Shown here piece by piece: positions 1-14,060 of a DNA stretch of 64,000 nt. The notes below the pieces were generated by a model. That model was not told the DNA's origin. It saw nothing but the letters and a program-made list of their open reading frames with translations, and ran no database searches. The position numbers and the translations under genes were made by a program. The stretch's first letter is position 1, and every line of letters begins with the position of its first letter. Origin of the DNA: Paragonimus skrjabini miyazakii. Its lineage: Eukaryota; Platyhelminthes; Trematoda; Plagiorchiida; Troglotrematidae. The DNA is taken from the NCBI GenBank assembly GCA_014338405.1, contig JTDE01001075.1, positions 95,055 through 159,054 of the forward strand, written 5' to 3'.

Positions 1-93
1 CGGAAGACGAAATGCTGCAGATAAGCAAGTTTCATGCACCGCTGTTGCGTATAATGGAAACTATTGGCCTGTCCTCGGTCCAGTTTAGGATAG
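1..93 (+). other. Coding-like segment at left edge, possible exon of gene 1
   Basis: From base 3 one frame stays open for about 39 codons from the window edge (begins EDEMLQISKFHAPLLRIMET). If it is cut at a GT at 94-95, it ends in phase 1. That is exactly what the exon at 1760 needs, so the two could join in frame. The donor (GTGCGC) is poor, and a better-looking GT at 120-121 would break the phase. A second frame and the reverse strand are also partly open, so the coding evidence is weak. It may instead belong to the degenerate repeat-like stretch that follows. Confidence 0.22.
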
Positions 94-1759
94 GTGCGCT
101 TGCAATCGGGGACCCAGCGGTAAACTAAAGATTTCACGTTATCGAAGTACCGACTAGATTGCTAGAGCAGGCCTCAAGAGAAATGCACCCAGCTGACATT
201 GGAAATGCAGTCCACATCTGAGGCGGTCAAGACCGGGTGTGTCTTCTGAAATACTAATGAGCTCAGCCGATTTAGGCAAGTCTTATAACTCGAGGCAACC
301 AGAGTGTGTTCACAGTATGGATCATGGTGAAGTCAATTAAAATCAGCAAACGACCAAGCTTCTGGAAGGTCTTAAAAAGGCCAAGTAAATTACATCTTTG
401 TGTTTTATTTGTGCCTGAGATAACTCAACGCCGAAAACAGAAATTGCAACGTTAGTAAATTCTGTGTGACGCGCTACCATTCATACCTCGTTTGAAAAAT
501 CATTCAAGTTTAACAGACAGTCTACAAGGAAATCTTCGATGGCTGACATACTCACTGCTAAATGAAGCCAGATACAGTCTGTTTCGAAAAGCGGCCAGAA
601 GTTTCTGTTTTGATTTACGAGTTAGACGTGCGCTTTTAGATCAAAACACATCAATGAGGCTAATATACACCTGAATGGAATTAATATACCACCTACTGCG
701 TTGTTTGATTTTAATTTTTATTAATGCAAACGACTGCAATTCTTCCAGACGGAAACTGGTTGTACTGTTTATTTTACCAGAAAATGCTTTACATAAGATG
801 GTTCTGTTTTTATATTAGCACTGTAGTAGGTTGACATTCACTTGCTTGTTGGGTAGACAGATTTGCATTCAAAATTGTTCTGCCATATTTTTACTTACAA
901 TGCAAGTCATTCAGCGTTTCCTCAAGTGATTCTACACATAATTCCGCTGTTAGGCAGATTAACCGTATGTTGCATCCACTAAACAATTCCCAAAGTAAGG
1001 ATCCACAGTTTTAATAAAACGCAATTTAAAACAACTGCATTATTTGAGCGACATTTTATCAAACTTCAGAAGAGAAGCTTATATCGTTAGTAGTTAGAAA
1101 GGACGTTTTTTAATCAAATGATTCGACCTATCTATCTCTTCTTCAGGACGGCGTAAGCAGTGCAGAACTTTAGACGTAGACCAGTTAAACACTAAGCTTA
1201 ATCTTCAGAGAGTTCGGCTATGACAAACAGCTCAATGCAGTGAATTCATAATTGACTGTTAGCTTTTAACTGTTGCAAGCTGAATCGCAATTGTAAACTG
1301 CTAGATGAGCAGTAGCTGATGTTTTGAAATATACTGCTGTCAATTCTTCTGTGACATGTTTCCATACCCGACTTATTCGATAACTGTTTTCCTGAAAAGC
1401 CTTTCGAAAATACCTCACGAATGTGGATCTTATTCCATCACCTTCGTCTAACATATTTATCCCCTGGGTTCTGTGCCGTTTTTATTTGTTATCGAACCGT
1501 GCTGAGAACAGTTTTGAATTTTGTTACGTTACGTCTGACTATCTCTCTACCTAAGTATTTTGGCACTAAACATTTGGTGCATACTATTTGCTCCTACACA
1601 TTCAGCTTGTGGTATCCCTCTTTGTAATCGTGGTGCATGGGACTGCGATCATAAAACCTAGTTGTGTCAGAAAGCTTCCTCCTAATTCAGTAAACTAATT
1701 TTAAACGAGATTAATTCTGTAGGTCTCATAAGACGTATTGCATTCTGCTTTTTAAACAG
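94..1759. other. No gene; repeat-like first 300 bases
   Basis: Bases 100-390 are richer in GC than what follows. On the + strand they read as broken protein-like text with several stops (for example ITRGNQSVFTVWIMVKS near 285-340), which suggests an old mobile-element fragment I cannot name. From about 400 to 1759 the sequence is AT-rich, with only short chance frames. If gene 1 starts further left, this is intron. Confidence 0.3.
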
Positions 1760-1875
1760 CCCTCATGATGCACAAACAACATCAATATGAGCTGCGCATA
1801 TCGATGCAGAAGAGAGCCCGTCGTCTACTGGGACGAAAGCTGGAAATTATCCAAACAGAGAAAGAAATGCACGAG
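1760..1875 (+). CDS. Gene 1, first well-supported exon (coiled-coil region)
   Basis: The exon lies between an acceptor TTTAAACAG and a donor GAG|GTACGC. It reads two bases plus 38 codons in phase 0, ending ...EKEMHE. The peptide is rich in Glu, Lys, Arg, Gln and Leu with heptad-like spacing (RRLLGRKLEIIQTEKEMHE), as in a coiled coil. It continues directly into the exon at 11405, which starts KHIATLEDML, so the helix runs across the 9.5-kb intron. An ATG at 1765 could be the initiator if the acceptor joins a 5'-untranslated exon. Otherwise this is an internal exon needing one base from a phase-1 exon upstream. An in-frame TAA at 1753 lies in the intron just before the acceptor. The protein family is not recognised. 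Confidence 0.6.
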
Positions 1876-4800
1876 GTACGCCTTGCAGTTGTTCAACAAA
1901 ACGTTTTGAAATTAAAATTTCTAACTGACTGGAACCCACATATGAATACCTGGTCCGAGTTACACCTCTTTATTTGACAAAACACGCGTCATAATAGAAA
2001 ACATCAGGCCTGACACTATTTGCTTGGGAACGTGTGTGAAGTTGTTATTTACCATTCATCAAGTTTATCTGTTAAAATATTCAAAAATGCACTTGTAGCG
2101 TTCTTTCACAAAAACCATCTAGAGTGCTGAACATAACTTTTCATCGCTTTTGGTATATGTCTTCTGAACGAACCTTTGTGAAAATGGATCCTTCTAGTTA
2201 ACCTCTTAATAAATGCAGAGCAACAATCAGAAGAATCTTAACTATGCTGGTTAACTCGAGGTTTCAAGAGAGTAACCTTTTCAGTTGATTATTTTGTTAA
2301 AAGTCAACCTCTCTGGTTAATAGTCCAGTGTGCTTAATTCGTACATTCATTCCGTTAATAAATGGGGCTCATCGTCAGACTCTTGAATCCACTATATCCA
2401 CTTTTTGCACGATGACAACATAAACGACGTCATTTGTGCTTCATTGGGAGTTGCACGTGGATAAGCAAAGCCTATATTAATAAGTTGGCCAGATCTGAAT
2501 CGGTGTCAAAATAAATAAGTTCATACTGTTTAGAAAATGAACATTACATGTAAAATAAACTCTTTCTAACTAGAAAGGCTATTTCCGATAAGCTGCATGG
2601 GTTGAAAATCCTGTGAAAAAGTGAGCAGAAACACGGTCATACACCGTGTCGTTGAGTATAGATAGATAAGGACTCCTTCATCAGCAGTGACAGGTATTGC
2701 GTCAGATTTGATAAATATCCATTTATCACTCACGTTGGTCGATTCAAACAGACTGTTTGAGTCATCGTTTTTGGACAATCAACCAGGTCAGTCATTTGTT
2801 GGATTCTACTGGACGCGGCGAGTTGTGTGTGTAACTGAGTTCAAAGGAGAAATTTCTGAAATCCTGGTGTGACTTCATAGTTCGACCGAAAAAGTGCTTG
2901 CCGCATTTGTTCATATTATTCATGTCACTGGTTCCAAATCAGTCAAAGCCTACATTTTTAGCAGTTGGTTCTCTTTTTAGGCTAAAATATTCTGCCACAC
3001 TAATACGTAACACATTGAATTTTCGTTTCAAACACACGCATTTGCCAGTGATCTAGTTAAAGTCTAAAAACGCAGTAGGATGTTTGGTTTTATGCTTCGT
3101 TTACAATCTGCAGTTTCTTCGCACGTTTGTGCGACCCCACTAATGAGGCGCTGGGTCTGCATAATCTAGCTGTGAATAAACGCTAGCGATCGGAAACAAA
3201 TGGTCCAACCCGCGGACATGCTTTGGTAATCGTGCTTATGAGACTATTGGTCTAGTGTCATTCGATTTAAACCTTTGAATTTGTTTTCACTTATGGTACA
3301 CACCTCTATAAAGTTAAGATGATTGCGTTTTTTGACACACGTGATAAGGTAGTTTTAGATTGGGTATTCACCTATCCAAACTCTTGTCATGGTCTAAATG
3401 GTTTTCAGCAAACAATGATATATTAACTCTCAATCTAGAGTGCGCATAAGCTGTGTTATTCGCGCATCGGGTGGACTCTGTCTACAACCGATTAATACTT
3501 TTGTATTTACAGTGGACTGGCAATCAGCCCAAATGTCCGGCTTAAAAACGACAATTTGACCACACTAAAATCAACGGTGCACATCTTCATAGTTCTGTGC
3601 GTAAAGCAACGGACAAGGCTTTTCTCCTACTTGAGTGGTACGTAGCTCAAGAAAAGTTAAGTGCTCACCATCGGAGTCATCTTATGAATACTTTTGTGAA
3701 GATGCGCTTTTACTTAGTAATTCAGTTCCATAAACAGGAAGATAGGCCGTTCATCTTCCTTTGCCTCGGTTGGAAAATATTGACTGGGGTTTATGATGTT
3801 GGATACAGAACTAAATCGGAAACCACCAAAAGTACAAGCACAACGGGATATGTATACATATATACATTGTTTATGCACAAATTAGAGTGAAAATATCACG
3901 CTGTTCAGTCTCAGCCTGGAAAAAACAGTAGCGGAAAAACTCTATGTTGTATGTGTAAGTTGGCCTAAACATGAAGTTGATAAAAGGACATAAAAGTTGG
4001 TGAGATTTCCAAACGGACCTCCAATCCCATGAGTTCTAATTTAAGAGAACTTATCTGTATGTAGCTTGCTACAACGAATGATGATACAATATTCCTCCTA
4101 AATTTTTCACCGACGAATTTCATAATTACGAATGACAACGCTCACAAATATGCGCCGTACGTTCATCACAAATGTGCCAATCAAAAGAGCACATACATTG
4201 ATTTTTACAATAATATGAGGATGCATGGCTTATGCTGGGTATCGACAACTCTGACTGCTTATCAGAAAAGTGAGTTACGTAGTATGTTTACATGTCATGC
4301 GTGTGCATCTGCAACAAACATCAATACATCGTCATGGATAAGGTTGTAGTGTACGATTCAAGTTTATAATTTTATGGTTTTATCTATGTCGTAAAAGTGA
4401 ACCCTGATGCAGCTGGAGATAAAAGTTTTCCAGAGGTCACCGGGCAAACTACAGCCAAATAAATCATGAAGCTGGCCATTTAGCAACTACATAACTGTTT
4501 GCTTTTCACTGACTTCTATCTGTGATATATGTAATCGCTCTGAAAACCCGCGCAACGCTGAATATGGTATAAAAATGAAAGAATTGTCTTGTTTACAACA
4601 AAAGCAGGATTATTGTATTAAAGGTAACTGAGACAACTGCAAAACCGATAAGGAATTTGTTCACTTTAACCGCCACTCTCATTCCATTATTGGAAATAAA
4701 CAAAAAGCATAATTACATTTCAAAATAATGGCTCAGAATCCCTAGTGTCTGGTTCCATAGGTGTGACAGATCGGGTTATAATTCAAGTCCCTTGCATACT

Positions 4801-7800
4801 TTCTCATAAAATGTAAGCTATGATGAAGAAATAATCGATGTATGTTCGACTTTTGCAAACAGTAATTCCACTGATTCGCATAAACAGGAGTTTCACTGAA
4901 GTCAATTGCATCCGACTACAGCAGTAGTAGAGGTACACCAGTGGGTTTAAAGTACTTTCTGCGTCGACCTCTCCTGCAATTCTTACGGAAAAGTGCACCT
5001 AACTAGGTTGAAACTGAGCTTAAGAACACCGAGGCGGATGATGCCACAAGAAGAGCGCTTGTTGCCGGCCTCTTACCATCCCAGCTTGCTATTAAGGCGG
5101 CTGCAATGTCAGAATTCATTTCAAGCGATCACGAAAAGATGAGAAGATATATGACAGAGACAAATGGATGAAAATTGTGAAATACACTCTCAATAATTTC
5201 TAAAACACAAAACGTAACGTGGTGGTGATTTCCACTTTTTGACCTATCTCTACTGTGTGCGCAGGAGTTCAGAGCGATGGATTTTTTGTACTTTGAAGCA
5301 GCTGGTGCCGTTTCAGAAACTAGTCCTACTTGCAACCTTGTTGGAGTGTGTTCACTGATCCGTGTAGCAAGAAACACATTATTCCCACCTGAGTAGAGAT
5401 CATCAGAACAACAGTCTGGATCGCAGCTCTGAAGAGAATCACTATTTGTTCACACCTCTCTAAGAAGTAACTTTTGAGTTGTGTCGGTGAATGAAAGAGA
5501 ATTTAAAAGGTTTAGAATATATTTGTTTGATGATGGGGGAAAACTTTAGGTGGCCATCCACCAAAGTCTTGTAATAAATGTGTACGGGTATGAAATAGAA
5601 ACCTTTGACTATTAAGGTCTTCTGGCATTTGTTGTTACTTTCATTATATCGTAGTGTTTTTTGTTGACAAATTTTTCTTCTAACGACTGCACACAAAATG
5701 ATGGTAAAGAACAATTTTATAAAATGAACTTGGTCATTGTCCTCGTTCTTCCTGGTTGGCCCATTCAAAGTAAGAAAATTTTATCTCTATTGAGAAATGC
5801 TTCTCATCAGATCCTCCGAACATATTGAGCATTCGATATTGTAATATGATTAGCAGGCTACGTTTGGTTGCTCGATGCCTGCGGCGCAGATATGCAGCAT
5901 TTACCAATTTTGCTGTGACTAAGAGTTTTATGGCTTCTGCATTGAGAAACATAATTACATGGTTTAAACTGATGAACTTCCAACACTCAGCTTGACACCT
6001 ATCAACCGATTCTACATGTCATATGTCTCTTGCTCCATTGCTTTGTACCAATTATGTATTTTACTCCGCGTCTTGATTTTCAAGATGATTCAAAAGATTT
6101 TTACTAATAATCCTAATTCAGGACAGATGGATGAAGTTGAGATTAGTAAAATTATAGGGCCACATTTGTAGTTTACACGTATATAACGCATTGACTGCCT
6201 CAGTGCTTTAAATAAGGTATTAACTTACATAAACCAAACATTTTGGGCCGCTTCCCACTCAATTACCAAATTGACAAATCGAATACAATATAGCTGTTTT
6301 GTTGATTAGTTGATTTGAAGCTTCTCACAAAATAATTGTGATCTAAGTTAGCTAGGTTATGCTGCACATTCTAGGATGTTAGCTCTTCTGTTGTATTCAG
6401 TGAACGTTCATGTACCTTGGCTTTCACACAACTGTATGACAGTTTACCTGAAACTCCTAAGAGAAAAAGGATCATAACATACCCTCCTGCGTTTAAATAA
6501 TTATGAAGACTCACTGTATGTAACTAGACAAGGAATTGACGGCTATTTACGTCATTGATATCCGGATTACAATGCGATGAGAATGTACATTATCCTTAGC
6601 TTCATAAATGTTTGTCATTTTCAAATAGTATGCACAAAGCGAGAATTTAAAATATCTATAAAAAGATTTACGCTTCAATACTAAGTGATCCAAGGAGCTG
6701 AAATGTCGGCTTTTGTATTTACCATCCACTGTTTTGGGAGCGCAAGTTAACCTGCTGCATTCTAACAATTAGCCCAAAAGTTACAATAAAAATTGAGAAA
6801 TCACGTTGCCTTCATCTAGTTCACCGAAGTCTTAATTTGTTATTGGTTATTACAAAATGAGACACACTAGACTTTTGAATGAAATAACGTATTTCATTCT
6901 CCCATTCTTCCTTAGTTGCTTTTACATCTTCGAATTACAGATGTTAAGAAGAGATCATTTGTTCTTCACTAGGCTTTGACAGTCTATTTGTTACTGTTCC
7001 TCAGAACGTCATCCTCTATTTCAATCGATCAAATGTTATAAGCCATGCTGTCTTCAGACATGCTATATGATATTTCATCGGTGATGTTCAGTATATATTC
7101 TTGGTGGACCACTTACGGTGTTTGATATCCAGCAACCACAATATCATTCGGGATCCCATTCTTCTAATATTTTTCGTTTTGAATGTTCGGGGTCTGTCCA
7201 TGCTTAATAAATAATATTTTTTTTAAATATGCTAGTTTTGAAGTCACTGGCAGTAAATATCCGAATATCACGCCAACCAATCTAATTCTTGACGTTAATA
7301 CATTGTGCTGATCATTCCCAACAGTACAATGTAAGTAACTCCTTCAAAACTGCATTCTGCTTCCAAAACAAACCTCGTTCATAAATTATTATGTCTCATC
7401 GCTATTTCTTTTGTACGTACCTATTCCGAATTTATATAAATATAAAGAAACAATACTACCACTACACTTACTTTTAAGACGGGTTAGTGGACTGAAATCA
7501 GTCTTCGTTAATGTTTCTAAAGTTCGACTTTTCATCTGATTTTCCTGGTTGCTGTAACATTTTTCTTAGTCCATATACATAAATGCATTTATGATTTTGA
7601 TTAATTTTTTGTTCACTTTCGGTTTTATATTGTTCTTCATTTTCATATCGTTGATCTTATTGTTCAAAAGTTTTTAAACATGTATGTCATTGTTTTACTT
7701 GTTCATTGGTATACTGTGGTCTAAACGTATCCAGTCCACTTTAGTTTGCTTGTTTTAAACACAATCGCTTATTTTACAGCTGCTCGCAAAATATTTCATG

Positions 7801-10800
7801 AAACTTTTCACACACTTAACAGTCCACATACTTAACGAAGGTCATCACAAATCTGTTAATGTTTGAAACATCGGTTGGATGAAAGTCAACATGTAAGCAT
7901 TCAGCTGCTTCTTAGTTACTCAAGCACTATTGCTATAAACATACTTTTCGATCAATATGAAAACCACTCACTGGCTTGAGATGGAGGATTCTATTCTCCA
8001 TTTTTTTTAAAACTTACAAAGCGAGTATAACCTATAATATAACTCTTCGAGTTCGAAATGTAAATTGCAGATGGACATGAAACAACTTATGTCGGAATGT
8101 TTGCATGAATAAGGCTCAGTAAAAACACAATATCTTTCGGAGAATTTCTTCAAAACTTGAACATTATTAGCAGGTGAGGAGGGGAAATGACTGAACAGTT
8201 TCACTGTTTCATAAGCTCAACCTAAGGTTTATGCTTCCAACATGTTTGAAAAATTGCTTTTGGTGGTACGCTTCAAAATAAAGAACTAGTGAAATCGAAA
8301 TCATTTCATTGTGAAAAAATATCACGTTAAACGGTTCGTTTGTGAATGATGAAGGTGATCAATTTCAAAGAGGAAATCACCAAACATCTAAAAATATTCA
8401 TTGATGTTATCATTACCCTTAATGCAGAAGACATCAGTTAGTCAGAAATGTATACGTGGCAATGAAGTTATAATAACTGAGCAAAACAGCAGCAAAGCTC
8501 CGAAATCCTGATTTAAAATACATTCATTATTAAACTGAAAACGACTGCTACTTAGAGTTACCAAATAACTTTTGAGAACACAGTTTTTGAGAATAGTTTC
8601 GTTACTGTTAGCTGGGGGGCTGCAGTCTATAGAATGCATGTGATAACTTACAATGTCGACTTGCAACACTACTGTAATAAGTATGTAGGTCACTAACTTT
8701 TTCACAAACAGTTCATTTTAAAAGAATTAATAAAACGTAGTCGAAAGTGGCAATAGTGCAAAGTAAAAAGGAGAAGAGATGAAAGATTGTAAATTGCTCA
8801 GTTACTGACTGAACTAGAATAACAGAATGAAGTCAACCTGTAAAACAAATAATCTGCTGTCAGCAGAGTGAATAGACAATCATTGTTCCGCTCAATCATT
8901 TTGACCTGGTTTTTTCATAAACCCATGTTACAGATATAGAAAGTACTGCCTTATTTCACAATATGCAATCCCACAGCGTGTTATAAAACCCATGATAATG
9001 TGTCTGCGGGGAAAATCTATGTGAATGTTGCAATATGGTTGGAAGTACGCAAAACGTAACGGGACAATTTCGCCGGCGTCTACATTCAAACGATTCTATA
9101 GTCTGTCGTCTTTCAAGTCAACAAAAGTGTAGGTACTATTTATACATTCATAAAAATATTTTAGATAATCGAAGGGTACATCGATAATGTGGCGGATGAG
9201 ACAAACAAAACTAGTTTATCATCTTTCATCTTGTTTTGTGTATTCTGCTCAACTTTCCAACAAATAGATTGCAGTGTTCCTCAGTACTGAACAATACTGA
9301 CTAGCAAACCAGCCGATCCCAAGTAATATTTAAAATCATTTCTCTCACCGTGATTTTGTGTCACTTCTTCCAAAAGACCTCTTCAATGAGAAGCAAAACG
9401 TCAGATTCCGGCAATTTTACCATCAGACTTGCAAAATCAAGAGGTTTTGCACTGTTCATCGCAAACCTGAAAAACGTTCTCAGTTATGATCACTCGATGC
9501 CATGGTATCATTGAAAATCGGTTAAGCACCAATGTAGAATCTGGATGACATTCCTCATTTATTTACATCAAATAACCATCTTTTGTATAATACTTTGGAT
9601 AATTTTCACAATTTTGTACGACACGTTGTTTATTATTACGAAACAACCGGGTCCCATCAGTCCCTCAGTTAAAACACGGTTATGGGACCTGGTCCATTGT
9701 CTAAAAACAAAGAATTCAGTTTAGGAATTTTCTCCTTACAGCACACCTGTTTCCAAGATGACTTCGATTAATTAATGGAACGTCAGTGAAAGGCACACTT
9801 AACACCTGTTAAGTAGTTGATATCAAAACATCATTTATTGAAGAGAAGTTGCGCAGCGTGCGAATCAAATAGGAAACATAGATGTGCACAGTGTACTAAC
9901 AGGGCCTTCGCTAAGCAGGATAGACTGAAGTGATAACGCTCAAAAAATGATGCGTACTGTAATCGGAAAGATTAGATCATTAGAACCTTTCACTTCACCT
10001 AACTTTTAATAATAAATATATTCGAGTTTTTTTAGACTGAGACAGCACTTAACTGCCGACTGTTCCCGTTGAACTTTAAACAGCTAACGTTGTTTTCAAA
10101 TCATGTAGGAACAAAGAATCACCTGACTAACCGAATGTGCTTTTTTTATTCTCATGCACTTTTACTAAAACACCAGATGAGCTTCCACTTTTTAATTGTC
10201 TGCATTCAATCAAACATCACAAAACAACTTCCAGTTTACTAATCCCCTGAATGCTTCGTCACTAACTTAGTATCTGGCGATTTGCTGTAAACGAATTTTT
10301 CTCATGTGAATTTCTGCCTGATTTAAAAATCGTCATCATTTGATGCGCCAATGGTTATTTTGGTCAGTGGCACTTTCAGTATTGCTTTATTTACCCGATG
10401 AAGTGAACTGATAGAGTATGTGTATGCGTGAGCTGTGTGCTAAATTGTTTTGTTGCATAACTTAATTGTCAATATACTATTGGATATTTTGAATTCACTC
10501 AGAAATGCGTCACCGATGTCGTCAGAAGTGTGTTACGATGTTTTTCCTCTAGTCAACGGAATTCCTTAAAACGAAGCGGAATGTGGACATGTATGGGTTG
10601 TGGTGATTTAGAACAGCAGTAGCCTCAATGTTGAGAGTCGTGCAGCTGTTGCTAAAAATATACAAGCAGACGAAACAAATCCTACTTAAACTTCTTCAGT
10701 GGTATTACTGAACGGTGGCGTTGACTACGACCAATGAGCTGAGCTCTAAAAGTGATTTCTGTATTTGTCAATGTGTATTGCTTGCAATGTTTCGGTAATG

Positions 10801-11404
10801 CGAGAGACAACCACTGAAAAACGAATGGACGCAGTAAAAGCTGTTATGAACTTTGAGTTTTACTTCATAGTTTTTGTTATTCAGTCATTCATTCACTGAG
10901 ACAGAGTTAGCTGCACTCAGTATTAGCTAGGGTGATCACCTCAATCGAACAATACATTTTATGTGGCAAACAATGTTAAATACTTGAAAACACAAACCTC
11001 CTGCGGATTCTCATCATTATTGTGGTTTCTTCACCATAAAATCAGGAAAAGAAATTAATTTTGGTTAAACTGCCAATCCGTGCAATTCGCTAATATGTGG
11101 CAGTTTGTTTGAGTGTAGAATTAAATGAAATCTACTAATGGGACCAACCCACGTGAAAGTTAGTGATTATAAATGTCCTGTTTCCTTTAGCAGTTTGTTC
11201 ATCAGAGCAGGTGAAGTCCGTGAAGCGGTAAAGAAAGCGTGTTTGGCTTATTTCATGAAAATAACCTGCTAATTACTTGCGAACACAATAACCTGAAAGT
11301 TTACCCAAATTTCTATTAACCATTGCTTAACGTATGCTGACCAGTGTAAACTGTATAAACCTGTATTCACAACCCTGTATTCTATTTATTTTCTTCTCTC
11401 TTAG
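1876..11404. other. Intron 1 of gene 1
   Basis: This is 9.5 kb of AT-rich sequence between the donor at 1876 and the acceptor CTCTCTTAG ending at 11404. The many short frames here have low-complexity, stop-bounded peptides and no family signal. The only stretch that stands out is a GC-richer open segment at 5025-5171, listed separately. Short AT runs occur near 3850 and 7200. No intact mobile element is visible. Confidence 0.5.
5025..5171 (+). other. GC-richer open segment in intron 1
   Basis: Forty-eight codons read without a stop as far as TGA at 5169-5171, including TEADDATRRALVAGLLPSQ and then AIKAAAMSEF. The Ala-rich, charged helix-like composition and local GC contrast sharply with the surrounding intron. 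No good donor closes it as an exon, so I lean to a gag-like remnant of a retroelement. No diagnostic motif such as a zinc knuckle is present, so this stays unproven. Confidence 0.2.
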
Positions 11405-11483
11405 AAACACATAGCAACGCTAGAGGATATGTTGCGCGAACTGGGATCCAGTAACGAAGCAATCAAAAAGTGCAAACCTCGTT
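11405..11483 (+). CDS. Gene 1, exon 2
   Basis: The acceptor has a clear pyrimidine tract (TTTTCTTCTCTCTTAG) and the donor is GTAAGT. The 79-base exon is entered in phase 0 and left in phase 1, reading KHIATLEDMLRELGSSNEAI followed by KKCKPR. It extends the helix begun in the previous exon. The split codon CGT|T-AT then joins the exon at 25068 to give ...KPRYKECTKEQ. The phase match on both sides is the main evidence, together with good consensus splice sites. The downstream intron is 13.6 kb and carries most of the mobile elements in this gene. Confidence 0.66.
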
Positions 11484-12889
11484 GTAAGTTGAATTGTATC
11501 AATGTTACTTTTTCTCTCTCAACTTCTGCAACTAAGTAGTGTCTGCTACAAACATGTTGAATTACTTTGAGCAAAATTGGTTTCGACATTATTTTACTCA
11601 TCAAAATTTGATCTTCCGTGTGCTAGCTACCCATGAACAGTTGAATCAAATCAAGAGATATAAAATGTTTATCCAACAGCTGTCAGTGGCACGTCAAAAG
11701 TTAGACTTAAGCGTTAGTTTCCATAAGTTTACATCTTTCGAACACAAGAAAACGGAACACCATACTTAATACCGTTTGCACTTAATACAGTATGATGTTC
11801 AAAACTTTCGTACGCCATAAACTGAACAATGCGAAAGGAATAGAACCAGAGTTAATTTTGAGGTGTCTTATGTTGAACACTAACATGGACTTCAGTTTAC
11901 CTACCTGAATCGCTTGGAAGATCTGAAATTGTGACAGTTTTTCTGACAAGCATTGCTATCCATTGGCAGCCTTGTCAAGTCAATGAACATTCTTATTGGC
12001 TCTTGTTGAGGCCCTTGGCATGAGTGCATATATAATGTGTGCTATAATTAATGATTGTACAGATATGACTGAACTATCAACTCCAACCTAACAGCCATGT
12101 TCCCTTTAGCTCACTGCCCAGATACCTGATGTGTAAGGAGCACAGGGTCTGTATCGTTATTTTTACACCGTAATTAGCCATTCAGGTAGAAATAGCCAGA
12201 TTACTCAGTTTCGACGTGTACTTTCTTCTTCCACTTGTGCTGCATGTAACTTTGACCTGGTTGAAAATCATCAACATTGGATGTAGGTGGTAATGCGAAT
12301 ACTGGTTTTTCATTCAATGTTTTCAGCCTTCCTGGCGAATCATTGGGTGATTACCAGGTCTTGCGTATGATGTGATAAATTACTTGATAGATAGCGCCCG
12401 AAACCGCAGTCTTCGTATTCACAAGGTCTTTTCATTCAGCACCTTACGAAAAGAATCACCGGACCTGGAGTTCGCCGTTGCCACTGATTGTCAGTAGTGC
12501 ACAACCGAAACTAGAACGCCAGCTACGCAATTATGAGGTAACCGTGTTGACCACTGCGTCACTGGCCTCACATTAGGCACGATTGAAGTATCATATTCAA
12601 AAGCTCAATCACTTTCGTTTAAGAGTAATATTCTGAATGCCCTATCCTCTCGATAGAAGACAGCTGCTCCCTGTTAACTCGAATCGATAACATCGCGATT
12701 AGAATACCCGAGATAAATCGAAATCTCCGATCTCATTCACACTGATAGGCTCCATTTTAGATTATTGTGCATGGTCGGGGAAACTGGCACTGTCAAGATG
12801 AACGCCACAAAATTAGTCGGAACCTTAACAACCAGACGGAATTTCCTGCAAACCTCTTTTAAAACGAAGTACTAGGCTTAAGTTTCATC

Positions 12890-14060
12890 CTTGTTACAGC
12901 CTGCCACTATTACATATCCTTCTTTCCCGGTCCGTTTATCTAAAAATCTTATTATCCTCCCAGTGTAGGCGTCACCGCAGGTACAGCGTGAACGGAAAGA
13001 TAGAGTGACTGGTCAACAAAACAAGATAGGGCCCCTTGGTTTGTTCCAAGGACGTACTTCTGGTGCGTGCAAGGAAAGGTAGCTGTACGGCGTTCTAGAT
13101 TCAACGTAAATTAAAGTTGGAACTTCGTTTTGGTTTTGCCATTAGGCTCTTGCCTCTGTGATGTCACCCAGTGAGTACCATCTTTTTCTGTATTAAAAGT
13201 TGGGCTTCATTGTGAACGAGCATTTGGCGGTGGTGCTTCATGTGTCAGAATTGTTTTTCATGCGCACTACGTACGTCAGTAAGCGTTAATCTTCCTCTGT
13301 TATTTTGGTAGCGCATATTTTCCTAGCTCTGTAGAACAGCGGCCGAACTGAAGAATGCTTATGCTATATCGGTAAGAAACTTAGAATTTAATGCATTGAC
13401 CGGTCCGCGTGATTTTCCTTTAAACTGGACGCTTCGTGATTCCATCAGATATTCTGATAATCAGCACGTCGACAAGAGCCCTTGAATTTTTGGTCTCATA
13501 TTCACACACGGAACGCGTGTTCATACGGGGTGAGGTAAATTTGGTCAGAAGTTTACAAAGTTGATTCTGGTCTTTTTGCAGTTATCATCATGTCATCCAG
13601 GTATTTCCTGTCAAAAATACCTGACTGATTACGTCTGACGCCTTTTGTTCTATGTTCGCCATGAAAATATCAGTTAGCAATGGACACATTTTACTTCCAG
13701 TTGTTACTCTACTAACTTGCTTAAGTTACTTCAAACCAAACTTGACATCCCGAGTGTACAAAATCATCAGATCGTCGATAATTGGGGTTGGTGTACACGT
13801 GGAACAAGAATGAGCCAATCTACAGTCGCATAAAATCGACCAGTGTAATCAAGGGTATGTTGACAAACAATGATTGAACATTAAGGGGACAAACATTTTG
13901 GTTGCACGTATCGATTGCGTTAAAACTAGCAGAATTTCATGATTGTCTAATTCGTTTGTTGTAAGTTTAAGGTAGTCTATCGGCCATCTATCAAGTTGAT
14001 GATTTGGAGAGTCATCTGCAGCATTTGTAGGTCTAATAGGCGCGTCAGGCTGCTGAGCTA
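12890..14060 (-). mobile_element. Degenerate Penelope-like retroelement (RT plus GIY-YIG)
   Basis: Read on the minus strand, pieces of a Penelope-like polyprotein appear in the right order but in shifting frames. They are an RT segment CPLNVQSLFVNIPL (about 13890-13832); the block KMCPLLTDIFMANIE (about 13710-13660), matching the usual MGSPLSP..ADIFMA motif; the palm motif RKYLDDMMI (about 13610-13582); then FLDV-like DVLIIRISDG (about 13480-13430). Finally comes a GIY-YIG nuclease core RCTCGDAYTGR (about 12988-12956). Penelope-like elements encode an RT fused to a C-terminal GIY-YIG endonuclease, which fits. Multiple stops and frameshifts make it inactive. It lies antisense within intron 2 of gene 1. 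The outer ends are approximate. Confidence 0.72.
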
